Positions 26,061-35,489 of a DNA stretch of 43,925 bases are shown here, one piece after another (the first letter of the stretch is position 1; every line of letters begins with the position of its first letter). The translations under genes and the position numbers were made by a program. Under the pieces are notes generated by a model. It saw only the letters and a list, made by a program, of their open reading frames with translations, was not told the origin of the DNA and did not search any database. Source of the stretch: a virus. The DNA lies in IMG/VR virus record IMGVR_UViG_3300035659_000035, positions 1-43,925 of that record, one strand, 5' to 3'.

Positions 26061-29000
26061 TAGGAGGTGGGCACCTGTGATGCTTGGAGTCGCTTGATGC
26101 TGACCTCTTGCTCAAGGCGAGAGATTTCCTGGTTGACCTGATCCAACTGCTTCTGTGGGTCAACCCCAATAATCTTGGAACCCGGGGAGTTGAGCACACC
26201 TGTCAGTTCCTTCTGGGCTACTTTCAATGTATCCACCTTCTTCTGAAGGATGTTAGCCTCAGACTCCAGCTTGGTTCGCTGCGTATTGGCGTTCAACTTG
26301 TCGCCAAACTGAGTCCATGTCTTCTGGATGTTCCCCAGTGCGGAGCTGGCCGTGAGGGCCAGAGCCTCTGGATCCCCTCCGACAGCTCGACTGGGGGCAT
26401 CAAATGGGGGAGTGAAACCACCTCTGGTCGGGGACCCTAGGTTTCTTGGGAGGGGAGAACCATCCTCGGCAACCCCTGGGGGTAAGAGGGGGTCATTCAC
26501 GTTCACTCCAGCGGGAGGACCCAGACGGATGTCACTGGCCATGGGGCCTCTAGGCAGCAGCTCCCCTCGAATGGTTTTCTCAAACTGTTGGTGAGGTGTG
26601 TCCAGGGCCTTGTACAGGTTCACCAGGTAAGTTTCAATCCTATCTGTGAGCGGTAGGAATGGGGCAACAACGCGATTCAGGTTGTCCGCTCCAGACGCCT
26701 CGGTAGGTAGGGTGGAGACGTCTCCGGCTGTCGAGGAAGTCTTCAACGTCTTGAGCTGGTACCCAGAGTTGATGAAGGCCAGGTCGGTACGTCCTAGCAG
26801 ACAGGCACACTCATCCCCAGGTACAGACTTGTCCTTGACTCCCATCTCGGCAAGAGTCAGTGCCCGACTGAGTTGAGATGCTTCAACAGAGGACGGCAAT
26901 CCCTTCTGTGCGGTGGAGCCGAGGGGTGCTGTGTCCGCAATGAGGATTTTATCCTGCTCAGTGAACTCCAGAGCCTTCGTTTCAGGAACTCTGCGACCCG
27001 CAGTCTGAAGTTCCTCGGGCTGGAGTCTGGAAAGAGTAGCCGCTGTGTTGGCGAACGCACCTGTCACGGCACTGATCCCCTGAGACTGTGCCGATAGTGT
27101 CTCGAAGAGTCCCCCAGCTAGGGCTACCTGAGCATCAATCCTGGCAGCACTGTTGGGTTTGTTCTCGTTCAGGACGAGAGAGCCGTCCCGTAGATGAATG
27201 CCTCGGCCATACCGGAAGTGCCCAATCACCTCAAAGCCCCGTTGATCCGACACGGGCCGGATCATTGCCGACCCGTTGCCCAAGAATGCGGGGTCCGTCT
27301 TATCATTGACGATAGTGGTGATCTTTGCCTTGTCCGGAAATATGACCTCCTCGATCTGCTTCGAGCTATCGTAGCAGTAAGTGTAGACGCCAGCGGAGTT
27401 CATACCATACGAGTACCTGTGGTTGAGGTGCTCGTCCCTTAGCCTGTCCGCAGCTTGGTAGGTATGCATGGCCTGGTCGATGTCTGCCAACTGAGCCTTG
27501 GCTCCATCCTCGAACTCCTTCTTCGCCTGAGCAACTCGCGATGTGACTTGAGCATTTTGCCCTGTATTGGCCCTCAGTTCCTCTGGCGTAGGAGTGAATG
27601 GCCTCGTATATGCCATCACCACGTTAGGATAGCCGACGATGCGCCCTGTCTTAGGATGCCTCAGGATGAGGGGCTCGTAAGGGTTGTCTCCAGAGGCAGC
27701 CTGCTGTTGTCCAGGAATCGATGGTGGGAGCTGAGCAGCCTCACCCACTCTCAGTTCGAAGGAAGCCAAGTTCGTGAGGTCACGGCTGGATATCTTCCCC
27801 CCTTGAGAGAGCGGGGTTTCAGGCACACTCTGGTTGTCCGGGGGTGGAGTGTTGGCTACTCCCGTGACGCTCATAGTCCCTATGCCCTTTGGGGCAATGA
27901 ACTTCTGCCTCTTGGCCGTGAGGGTCAGGGACGTTGTGGCTCTACCCCCAAACGAGATGTTGTGGGAGATGCCTGACACGTACCAAATCTGGTCCTTGGA
28001 CGCCACGTACACTGGGAACCCCATCCTCAACTCAGGTCGGCAAGGGATCGTGACTGTCCCCCTGTGTCTCTTGGAGTTCAGGCGGTCAAGCATGTCCATG
28101 CCGACGTAGAACATCAACTGGGTGTCCCCCAGGAACTCAGAGCTGAACGGGTGCTGCCTCCACCCGTACTTCCTGAGAAGGTGGTAGTCCGTGACAGACG
28201 TGAAGGGGGTGAGGTCTTCTCCTAGACTATAGTCCACGTTCCCAGCAAACCCTCCTTGGATGGTGATCTGCGTCACTACCTCGGCTTCGGATTCGGAGAA
28301 GTCCCAGTCTATGACGTCGATGTCCTGTATCCAGGACACAGGCTTGTTGGGTAGAACGTCAAGGTTGTAGAACGGGGGCTTGAAGACGATGGACCCATCC
28401 ACGTCCATAAAGAACTCGAATCCGATAGCGTTTTTGGCCGTGTTGGCTGCCTCGATTTTGGTCTGGTATTCTGACTGCCAGAGATTGATCTGACCCGCGT
28501 TCATGAACTGCGTTCGCATCGAGGTCACCTGAGGGTCCGTTGGGTCGAAAGCCATCTGGCCAGCGGTCTGACCCCCATTAGCTGCCCTCACCACTTGAGA
28601 AGCGAATGGCTTACCATTCTCTTGCTTCGTCGAGTTGTAGATGTCGTACAGGGTGTCCCCACGAACAGCCGTGCCCTGAGTCCCATATAGAAGGAGGTTG
28701 GATCTGATCCGAGAAAACCGCTTTTGCCAATAGAGCATGATGTCAGACAAGGCGGCATTGAAAGTCTCCTTCTGACCCTCCTCCTTGTTCATGCTCACCA
28801 GAGAACCAGAGCCTACGACCACGTCTCCGAAGGACTGCTGTGCCAAAGTCCAGATCACGTCATAGGGATTGGAACCGGAGAACACACTGCCGAACAGGTT
28901 ACGACCCTGCTGCCCAGCGGGTTGGGTGAACGCGGGGTTGACATTCATCTGGCAAATTTCCCACCACTTGAGAATATCGGCACAGTTGATAGCGATGGTG

Positions 29001-29389
29001 TGCTCCCCGCCGGAGTAGCTGTCACTGACGTCAGTGATCATCCCCCAGAAGATTGGGTAATACTGAGGGATGCCCTCAATGAGGTAGTACCCCTTGCAGT
29101 AGATTTCCACCTCCATCATGGGGGTGAGGAGAAGATTTCCGTCGAAGTAGAGGTCGTCTATGGTGTGACGAGGGACAGCCAGGGAGATGTTCGCTGACCC
29201 CGGAGGGCTATCTACATTGAGGTCTACGGTAACACTCGTGACGAACTTGTTGAGATCGAACTTCCTGTTGCACTGAGGGCATCCAATGAGGTCTGACTCC
29301 CCGTTGATGTAGACCATGGCATCTGGAGCCGTCACGACCGTTGGACGGACGCCAGGACGATAATTGCCTTGGAAAGGACTTCGGGCCAT
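26060..29389 (-). CDS. Baseplate hub protein, gp27/gpD-like (1109 aa)
   Basis: Residues 40-420 look like the gpD/gp27 hub family: SVTVDLNVDSPPGSANISLA, then VEIYCKGYYLIEG, IFWGMITDVSDSY, HTIAINCADILKWWEI, and later ITIQGGFAGNVDYSLGED. A CxxC (Cys37/Cys40) is present near the N-terminus. The family forms the ring that binds the spike and joins the tube. The protein is far longer than P2 gpD (about 390 residues); the extra C-terminal half is Pro/Gly-rich and ends in a coiled coil of about 60 residues (QKQLDQVNQEISRLEQEV). It overlaps the spike start (TAATG) and the peptidase-bearing gene upstream (TAATG). Confidence 0.8.
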   Translation of the reverse strand: MARSPFQGNYRPGVRPTVVTAPDAMVYINGESDLIGCPQCNRKFDLNKFVTSVTVDLNVDSPPGSANISLAVPRHTIDDLYFDGNLLLTPMMEVEIYCKGYYLIEGIPQYYPIFWGMITDVSDSYSGGEHTIAINCADILKWWEICQMNVNPAFTQPAGQQGRNLFGSVFSGSNPYDVIWTLAQQSFGDVVVGSGSLVSMNKEEGQKETFNAALSDIMLYWQKRFSRIRSNLLLYGTQGTAVRGDTLYDIYNSTKQENGKPFASQVVRAANGGQTAGQMAFDPTDPQVTSMRTQFMNAGQINLWQSEYQTKIEAANTAKNAIGFEFFMDVDGSIVFKPPFYNLDVLPNKPVSWIQDIDVIDWDFSESEAEVVTQITIQGGFAGNVDYSLGEDLTPFTSVTDYHLLRKYGWRQHPFSSEFLGDTQLMFYVGMDMLDRLNSKRHRGTVTIPCRPELRMGFPVYVASKDQIWYVSGISHNISFGGRATTSLTLTAKRQKFIAPKGIGTMSVTGVANTPPPDNQSVPETPLSQGGKISSRDLTNLASFELRVGEAAQLPPSIPGQQQAASGDNPYEPLILRHPKTGRIVGYPNVVMAYTRPFTPTPEELRANTGQNAQVTSRVAQAKKEFEDGAKAQLADIDQAMHTYQAADRLRDEHLNHRYSYGMNSAGVYTYCYDSSKQIEEVIFPDKAKITTIVNDKTDPAFLGNGSAMIRPVSDQRGFEVIGHFRYGRGIHLRDGSLVLNENKPNSAARIDAQVALAGGLFETLSAQSQGISAVTGAFANTAATLSRLQPEELQTAGRRVPETKALEFTEQDKILIADTAPLGSTAQKGLPSSVEASQLSRALTLAEMGVKDKSVPGDECACLLGRTDLAFINSGYQLKTLKTSSTAGDVSTLPTEASGADNLNRVVAPFLPLTDRIETYLVNLYKALDTPHQQFEKTIRGELLPRGPMASDIRLGPPAGVNVNDPLLPPGVAEDGSPLPRNLGSPTRGGFTPPFDAPSRAVGGDPEALALTASSALGNIQKTWTQFGDKLNANTQRTKLESEANILQKKVDTLKVAQKELTGVLNSPGSKIIGVDPQKQLDQVNQEISRLEQEVSIKRLQASQVPTS

Positions 29390-31353
29390 TAGAGTGCCAA
29401 CGCCAACTCACCTTGCAGTCGGCTGAGTTCCTGGTGATAGGTAGCGGTATCTATCTCACCACTCTTGTACTTCTGAGTCGTGAGGTTGATGTTTGCTTGG
29501 ATCCGAGCCTGTGCCAATTTGGCTCCAGCCTCACCCCCTGGCTTCTGTGGTGAGGTGGCTACCAAAGCATCGATGTCTCCCAGGTCGATGATATTGGAGG
29601 TAGGTTGGTCATCGATGTCTCCCAGGTCGATGATATTGGAGGTGACCTCATCAGAGAACGTGGTCTTACCTCCGAAGATGTCCCCATCCCCTGAGGGGAG
29701 TACGTCCGCCTGAACCTGCTGGTTTCTGCGAATCTGCTCGGGAGGATTGTCGAGGAGAAAGGTAGCTCGCACGGTGAAGTCGAAACTGTACTCCAAGGTG
29801 AACGGCTTCGTGTCATCCTCTGTGACGTTGAAACTGTCGAACGACCCCAGGTAGAGGATGTTATCGTAGTAGATATAGACGGTCCCCACCACAGAGAGGT
29901 TGAGCCTCTTCTCCACACCAAAGTCCGCAAGGTACAGCCCAGCGTTGTTCCGGTACAGGAGATACAGAGCCAAGAAGTTTTGGTACCCTTTGGAGAAATT
30001 CCGGGCCATCCGGGTCAGTCCAGGACTTCCTGCTGGAGCATTGGTTACATTGCTGGAGATCATGGAGTAGAACCCAGCAACCTGGCCTGAGCCAGAAATC
30101 TTGTCCTGCTGATTCCCCCAGTGTTCGATGATGGGACCATTGCGCCCCCAGTTGCCGTCTGAGGTGATCTTCTCCCCAGAAACAGTGAACGATCTGGGGT
30201 TCACGAGCATGCGTAACGGAGGGGTGTTCCGCATGTTCTCCAAAGCCCTCTGGGTGGCAATGATCTGAGCCCTCTGGGCATCTTGAAACCGTTTGCCGAG
30301 GTCTGTCGTTACGGTGATTTGAGTCGTGGCTATCTTATCGAGCTGTTTTCTGCTCTCCATAGCGGCCGGAGCACCGTTGGTCTGCCATGTTGTGGAGGGC
30401 TGGTTGTCGGGTACTATGGCTGTGCCTACTGGAGGTGGAGGCTGTGGTCTTTGGTTGTTCGGAGGCAGAATTTGGTATTGCTTCAACCCCCCAAGCCACT
30501 GGAAGTGAGGTTTGTCCTTCTTTTTCCAGTCCCCACCCCATTCTAATCCGAGACTCTTACCTAGGGCACCTATCTTCTGGAGAATGTCCTCGGGAGGGTC
30601 AGGTTGAGCGAAAGCAACCTTCGGCTTACCCTTCTTCGGAGTGGTCTCTGAAACCACCAGAACGTCGAATGCCCAGCCTGCCTGATGCAAGCTCGTAGGG
30701 GGTGTTCCACGGGCATCGGTGACAATCTGGTTTCCTGGTTGTCCTAAGGCGGGGGGACCAGGGAAGTTTCTCCCTTTGGAGTAGTTTAGGTCCTGTTCCG
30801 CTGAGCTTCTCGGACCGGAGGACACAGCAATGGTGATCCCCTCCGCAGCACAAAGTTCGATCAGCTTCTTTGCGTGGGGTTGAATCTCGGGTTGGAGGCC
30901 GTTGATGAAGTTGTTGGAAGCACTCACCATCCATGGTGGAGGCACAGCGTTGAATTTGCCGTTCGCAGTCTTGGCTATTAGCGGCAAGTCCTGCCCACCA
31001 ACTGTCTGGAGAGGTACTAGGTCTGGTTGACTCTCTTCTACCGGTACTTCACCTGAACCTGGAATTTGTGTAGTTGTGGTAGTGGTCACCACTCCAGTAG
31101 TCCCACTGGTAGCCGACCTGTCCAGCAAGATTCCGGTGACACCTACTGACGGGGGTAAGACGCCAACCACAAACAGCTTGGGGTTCCTTGCCCTCTTGTC
31201 CACTGCCGACAGTGGAATGAACTCGGAATCAAGCGAGTCCCTTTCAAGAGACAGGTTCGAGAAGAACGTCAACAGACCAGCGTAGACGTTCGGAGCATAG
31301 TAGTCCGCCTGTGTCTCGATTTGCCCGAGGATGGAACCGTTGGTGTCCGCCAT
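29389..31353 (-). CDS. Tail protein with M15-type peptidase and a tail-protein domain (654 aa)
   Basis: Three parts are visible. Residues 1-145 form a structural N-terminus with a Thr-rich linker. Residues about 150-290 match M15 peptidases of the VanY/T5-endolysin type: SLHQAGWAFD gives His223 and Asp230, and DKPHFQW gives Asp280 and His283. The 7-residue H-to-D spacing and the D-x-x-H pair are as in the family, whose zinc ligands and catalytic acid these would be. Residues about 379-535 form a domain homologous to the 219-residue neighbour (LVNPRSF, EHWG, GTVYIYYDNILYLGSFDSF). Two 14-residue repeats and a helical tail follow. It is probably a virion-associated cell-wall hydrolase that opens peptidoglycan during infection. 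Confidence 0.82.
   Translation of the reverse strand: MADTNGSILGQIETQADYYAPNVYAGLLTFFSNLSLERDSLDSEFIPLSAVDKRARNPKLFVVGVLPPSVGVTGILLDRSATSGTTGVVTTTTTTQIPGSGEVPVEESQPDLVPLQTVGGQDLPLIAKTANGKFNAVPPPWMVSASNNFINGLQPEIQPHAKKLIELCAAEGITIAVSSGPRSSAEQDLNYSKGRNFPGPPALGQPGNQIVTDARGTPPTSLHQAGWAFDVLVVSETTPKKGKPKVAFAQPDPPEDILQKIGALGKSLGLEWGGDWKKKDKPHFQWLGGLKQYQILPPNNQRPQPPPPVGTAIVPDNQPSTTWQTNGAPAAMESRKQLDKIATTQITVTTDLGKRFQDAQRAQIIATQRALENMRNTPPLRMLVNPRSFTVSGEKITSDGNWGRNGPIIEHWGNQQDKISGSGQVAGFYSMISSNVTNAPAGSPGLTRMARNFSKGYQNFLALYLLYRNNAGLYLADFGVEKRLNLSVVGTVYIYYDNILYLGSFDSFNVTEDDTKPFTLEYSFDFTVRATFLLDNPPEQIRRNQQVQADVLPSGDGDIFGGKTTFSDEVTSNIIDLGDIDDQPTSNIIDLGDIDALVATSPQKPGGEAGAKLAQARIQANINLTTQKYKSGEIDTATYHQELSRLQGELALAL
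29568..29643. repeat. Two-copy direct repeat inside the peptidase-bearing gene
   Basis: A 34-base sequence occurs twice without mismatch, at 29568-29601 and 29610-29643, with a 42-base period. On the coding strand it gives SNIIDLGDID twice, so the period is exactly 14 codons and the frame is kept. This looks like a recent in-frame duplication in a linker. Confidence 0.9.
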
Positions 31354-31357
31354 TGGT

Positions 31358-32017
31358 CTACCCCCGAGTGATAGGAGCCGTGAGGTTGACGTTCTGGCTC
31401 TGGAACTGTGGTGCCCCTCGGCTAACTTGCCCGAAAGCGTACTGTGTGATGGTCTCCTCTACCTTGAATGTCCAGTTCAAGTTGAATGCGAAGGGAGATG
31501 CGTCTGTCTCCTCCACCTCGAACGTCCTGAACGTGCCGATGTACGTCCCCCTGTCGTACATGAGCATCAGATTCCCGTGAAGTACGATGGCACCGCTGGG
31601 GTCAAAGAGAGCCCCGTTGTTCAGGAACAGATCGTGCAAATCCCTGTAACGGTCCCAGGCAATGGTCCTCTGCCGCATGATAGCAGAGAGGCCGTTGAAG
31701 ATGTTCATGAAGGAACCAGTTGACCCCGAAGCCGTGATAGTTGTCAGCTCGTGTCCCCAGTGCTGCTCTACGAATCCTCCACGAGTCTGGATGCGCTCAA
31801 CCTTCTGATTGAATCCCTCCTGGAAGTTACTGGGGTTGACGTGGAGCACCAGGGCATGGGGCATCAGTACCCTGTGGTTGTCAAAAGGGCTCGTGACCTG
31901 GAACGCCATAGCAATCCCGCTAGGCTTCCGTGTCGCAGCGGGATGGGTATACCCAGTGTCCTTTGACGGCGCTTCGGTCCTGAAGACCTGCTCGTTTGGT
32001 GAGGGAATTCTAGGCAT
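31358..32017 (-). CDS. Tail/baseplate protein paralogous to the 654-residue protein (219 aa)
   Basis: A 219-residue protein whose residues 52-192 align by eye with residues 379-535 of the downstream 654-residue protein. Shared landmarks are a VNPxxF strand, an E-x-HWG motif, a mid-segment SGS, and GTYIGTFRTFEVEETDASPF against YLGSFDSFNVTEDDTKPF. In many phages the genes just after the tape measure encode baseplate-hub or tail-tube-initiator factors, some with LysM-like folds; that is the likely role here. Its ATG overlaps the tape measure stop (TGATG) and its stop is four bases from the next ATG. No enzymatic residues are seen. Confidence 0.72.
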   Translation of the reverse strand: MPRIPSPNEQVFRTEAPSKDTGYTHPAATRKPSGIAMAFQVTSPFDNHRVLMPHALVLHVNPSNFQEGFNQKVERIQTRGGFVEQHWGHELTTITASGSTGSFMNIFNGLSAIMRQRTIAWDRYRDLHDLFLNNGALFDPSGAIVLHGNLMLMYDRGTYIGTFRTFEVEETDASPFAFNLNWTFKVEETITQYAFGQVSRGAPQFQSQNVNLTAPITRG

Positions 32018-35000
32018 CAGTTCAAGTGCTCACGACGCTTGTACTCATAGATGGCGTTTGTGGCAGCTACCTTGACCATGTTTGCCAGGTCGTTCCCGCC
32101 GATACCGTTGACTGTCACGCTGATATTGGTGCCACCTCCACCAGCCCCACTGGGAGCGATTGTCTCCCCTGGGCCAATCGATGTGGGCATCTCTCCTGCG
32201 GGAGCCTTCAGGACCTTGGCTGAGCCATCGGGGTTCTGGCCTACGACGAAGCCACCCTCGGCATGAGCAGTCATCGGAGTAGCGACCTTATTCAGGAGGT
32301 CCGAGCCGAACGTTTTGGCATTGAATCCAGGGCCAGCCGCCTGCGTTTGAATCTGTGCCGCAGACATGTCCTTGTATAGGGAATACTCAACCAGAGCAAC
32401 TCGGACGGCTTCCAGAACGGACTTCTCCACCATCGGCCCAAGTTCGTTGTTCACGAAGCTCTTGTCGAGCTTCACATCCCTCCTGAGAATGCCCGCGAGA
32501 ACCCCGAAACCATCAGTGAGGGTTATCTCATTCTGATCCCGGATGGTCTTGGTTACCTCAGCGATCCCTGTGTCCTTGGTTCCCTGGATGACGTTGTCCA
32601 TCCCCGTCTTGATCGCATCGAGAGCTTGTCCTTTGACCTCAATGGGGGCTGGATTTACCGGTGCTGTTGGAGCTGCACCTGGAGTTGTTGGAGCTGCACC
32701 TGGAGTTGTTGGAGCTGCACCTGGAGTTGTTGAAGCTGCACCTGGTGGTTTTTGAGCGGCAGCAAGCTCTGCTGTTTTCTTTGCTCGTGCTGCTGCCATC
32801 TCGGCATCAGTAGTGCGATGGTCCCCACCGGTAGTCTCAACGTGAGTTTCCTGCCACAACTTATAGAGATTGTATCCAACAGCACCTACTGCCGCCCCTG
32901 CTGCCACACCTGCTGCTGCTACTGCGGCTCCTGCCGCTACGCCAGCACCCGTCAGGGCAGTAGCAGCAGTAGCAGCAGCGGGAACAACAGCAGCCTCTAC
33001 AGCGGGAACAACAGCAGCCTCTACAGCGGGAACAACAGCAGCCTCTATAGCGGGTCCAGCAAGTGCCTTGGCCCCGGCCGCCAATGCTTTGGTTGCGACG
33101 ACCTGGGCCAAGGCCATCTTGGCTACCCCGCCACCAACCTCGACTGCACCCCCAAGAGCCCCCGCTGCGGCGGGGCCTATCTTGTCTGCAATCCAATTCT
33201 TCACACTACCTGCGATGATGTCCAGATTCTTCGCCATACTCACAGTGTCTTTGGCTATCGCAGCCTGAACATTGTAGACGTCCTTGATGCCCTGAACTGT
33301 GTCCTGCTGAAGTGTAGACATCGCCCCCCAAACTGAATCTGTGTCCTTAGCATCAAGTTGGGCAGCAGCATTACCGTCCTTGGCATCGATTCCCAATTTC
33401 TTCAGAAGAGCCTGATCCTCGGCCGTCAAGTCAGCATTAGCCTTGAGCTTGTTGACTAGTTCTTGCTTCATCTGGTCCGTACCAGACATCATCTTTTTGT
33501 ACCCGTCGATTACTTCCTCTGTAAGTCCGAATACACTTGTGGCGATGTAGTCTGTGCCTGTCAAGGTATCTATACTCTTACCTTTTAGGCCAGGCATTTT
33601 GGATAGACCCTTGTTAATCAGGTCTGCACCCGCCTTAGGACCAAGGTTCTTCGCCGCACTGGCAATGTTAACCAGATCCCCACTGAGGTACTTACTGGTA
33701 TCTAAGGCAGCCTGAGTGACGTTACCCTTCTGGGCTGCGGTGAGTTTGGTGTTCTTTGCCAACCATGTGTTGGTCTCCGACATACCCTTATGAATAGCCT
33801 GGGTCATCTCAGCGGTCTCGGCTGCACTCAATTGGAAATCCTTGGCCATATCCGCAATTCTGCGATCTGTGTCCTTCATACCAATCTGCTGAGCTTCATC
33901 CTTGCCAGCAAAAAGAGTCAACTTGAGCCGACTCTGTAAGTCCTGACCCCCTACCAAGCTGGTCAGGGACTTCATGAACTTAGCGGCATCCTTCGGAGCC
34001 ATCGCCTTCCCTAGCATCTTCAGCAACCTCGCGGAATCCTCCATGCGGTTGTTGAAGAGGTTCATGTCGTCGCTGGACGACCTGATGATGTTGAAGAACT
34101 TGTTGGTTGCCATTCCAGACTCAGCAGCAGTCATACTGAGCATCGCTAACTGCTTGTCTGTCTGGTCAAGGCTAACCCCAATGTCCGTAGCCATCTGGGA
34201 TTGCAACTGAGTGATTTCAGCGACACTCACTCCCATGTGCCGACCGAAGGCAACAGAGGCTTTCACCAGTGAGTTGGATAACTCCTCGACAGGAATATTA
34301 GCCTTCTTGGCCGCCTCACTAATTTCAAACATGCCCTGACCCTCCTGGCCAAGGGCATTCAACGTCTGTGCATGTTGTTCCGGCGTGATCCCTAATTCCA
34401 GATTTTCCAGGGAGTGGGCCTTGTTCCGCACTTTCTCCAACTGGTTTGAGACATCCTTGTAGGCTGCACTGGCATCGCCCCCTCGTGCTGCTAAGAACTT
34501 AGCGGAATCACTACCCTCTGTTATGGAGGCATTGAAATCCTTCACCATGGAGTCCAGCTTGAGGAAGATTTGCAGTGCTTCCTTGAGACCATCGACGATG
34601 ACGCTAAACATGGGTGCTAACCTGCCAAACGATGCCGCAGCACCCTCCAGCTTACCCGCAGCAGCTTTCATCAGCTTCCCACCACCCTTACCATCATCGG
34701 CCTTCTCTCCACGACCGCGAAGAAACTTGGCCCCAAGCTTCATCCCCCCAATCATCCCCTGCCCTATCAGCTTAGCAGTGGCCTCCGCAGCCTCCGGGAG
34801 GTCATTGTTGAGCAGAGCCTTCAGTGGAGCACGGAGTCGCTCTCCACCCTCTTTGAGCCCCTCGGCCATCTCCTTCATATCCAGACCCTCTTCGAGCTTC
34901 TCCCTCATCTCAGAGGTGTACTTATCAGCGTCCTTTAGCGCAGTCTTGTACTCCTCCGCTTCCTTGCTCAGCTTCGAGAAGATGTCCTCTTGCTTGCTCA

Positions 35001-35487
35001 TACCATCATTCACCCGCCCCAGCATCTTCTGTTCAGCTTGACGACCCGCCACAAGCTCCTTTAACTCAGCACGCCCGCTCGCCAGAGCATCTTTATCCTT
35101 GGTGTCCGTTTTAAGGATAGCCTTCCCGAGCTTGTCCTCCTGCTTGCGGAAATTCCGGATGCTTTTCTCAAGGTCTTGTCTCTTCTGGAGTCCCTTGACG
35201 TACTTGGTTTGTGCCTTGCGCTGATTCTCAGCAATACGAGTAAGGTCAACCCCAAAAGTCTTCTGTGCTTCCGTCGATTCTTTAATTGCAACCTGGTAAG
35301 TCTTGTTAACGTCGGAAGCCATCCCCTTCCAAATCTTGCCCGAGACCTTCCCTAAACGCTGAGACTCCTTGTCAATACGCTGTAGGTGATTAGTGATCCC
35401 CTTCTGAATTTTGGCAAATGCAGCAATAGCATCCCGGGGATTGACCTCAACACCAAATTGAAGGATCTCCTCGTTTGTCTTAGCCAC
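32017..35487 (-). CDS. Tail tape measure protein (1156 aa)
   Basis: The product is long and mostly helical. The N-terminus (FGVEVNPRDAIAAFAKIQKG) and the following coiled coils (about residues 60-230, rich in Lys, Glu and Leu) are typical of tape measures. So is the middle section, which has an alternating Ala/Gly hydrophobic stretch near residues 770-880 (AAGVAAGAAVGAVGYNLYKL) that could insert in a membrane. Two in-frame repeat arrays lie there: AVEAAVVP three times and TTPGAAP about four times. It uses GTG at 35487, two bases after the stop of the 417-residue gene. Length, position after the chaperone genes and before the hub genes all fit. Such proteins set tail length and help DNA passage. 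Confidence 0.85.
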   Translation of the reverse strand: MAKTNEEILQFGVEVNPRDAIAAFAKIQKGITNHLQRIDKESQRLGKVSGKIWKGMASDVNKTYQVAIKESTEAQKTFGVDLTRIAENQRKAQTKYVKGLQKRQDLEKSIRNFRKQEDKLGKAILKTDTKDKDALASGRAELKELVAGRQAEQKMLGRVNDGMSKQEDIFSKLSKEAEEYKTALKDADKYTSEMREKLEEGLDMKEMAEGLKEGGERLRAPLKALLNNDLPEAAEATAKLIGQGMIGGMKLGAKFLRGRGEKADDGKGGGKLMKAAAGKLEGAAASFGRLAPMFSVIVDGLKEALQIFLKLDSMVKDFNASITEGSDSAKFLAARGGDASAAYKDVSNQLEKVRNKAHSLENLELGITPEQHAQTLNALGQEGQGMFEISEAAKKANIPVEELSNSLVKASVAFGRHMGVSVAEITQLQSQMATDIGVSLDQTDKQLAMLSMTAAESGMATNKFFNIIRSSSDDMNLFNNRMEDSARLLKMLGKAMAPKDAAKFMKSLTSLVGGQDLQSRLKLTLFAGKDEAQQIGMKDTDRRIADMAKDFQLSAAETAEMTQAIHKGMSETNTWLAKNTKLTAAQKGNVTQAALDTSKYLSGDLVNIASAAKNLGPKAGADLINKGLSKMPGLKGKSIDTLTGTDYIATSVFGLTEEVIDGYKKMMSGTDQMKQELVNKLKANADLTAEDQALLKKLGIDAKDGNAAAQLDAKDTDSVWGAMSTLQQDTVQGIKDVYNVQAAIAKDTVSMAKNLDIIAGSVKNWIADKIGPAAAGALGGAVEVGGGVAKMALAQVVATKALAAGAKALAGPAIEAAVVPAVEAAVVPAVEAAVVPAAATAATALTGAGVAAGAAVAAAGVAAGAAVGAVGYNLYKLWQETHVETTGGDHRTTDAEMAAARAKKTAELAAAQKPPGAASTTPGAAPTTPGAAPTTPGAAPTAPVNPAPIEVKGQALDAIKTGMDNVIQGTKDTGIAEVTKTIRDQNEITLTDGFGVLAGILRRDVKLDKSFVNNELGPMVEKSVLEAVRVALVEYSLYKDMSAAQIQTQAAGPGFNAKTFGSDLLNKVATPMTAHAEGGFVVGQNPDGSAKVLKAPAGEMPTSIGPGETIAPSGAGGGGTNISVTVNGIGGNDLANMVKVAATNAIYEYKRREHLN
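32669..32746. repeat. 21-bp tandem repeat in the tape measure gene
   Basis: Three copies of a 21-base unit run head to tail at 32669-32689, 32690-32710 and 32711-32731, with a partial diverged copy after them. The unit encodes the heptad TTPGAAP on the minus strand. The frame is kept, so it makes a Pro/Ala linker rather than a break. Confidence 0.9.
32977..33048. repeat. 24-bp tandem repeat in the tape measure gene
   Basis: Three copies of a 24-base unit run head to tail (32977-33000, 33001-33024, 33025-33048; the third has one changed base). They encode AVEAAVVP three times in the hydrophobic part of the tape measure. Confidence 0.9.
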
Positions 35488-35489
35488 GG

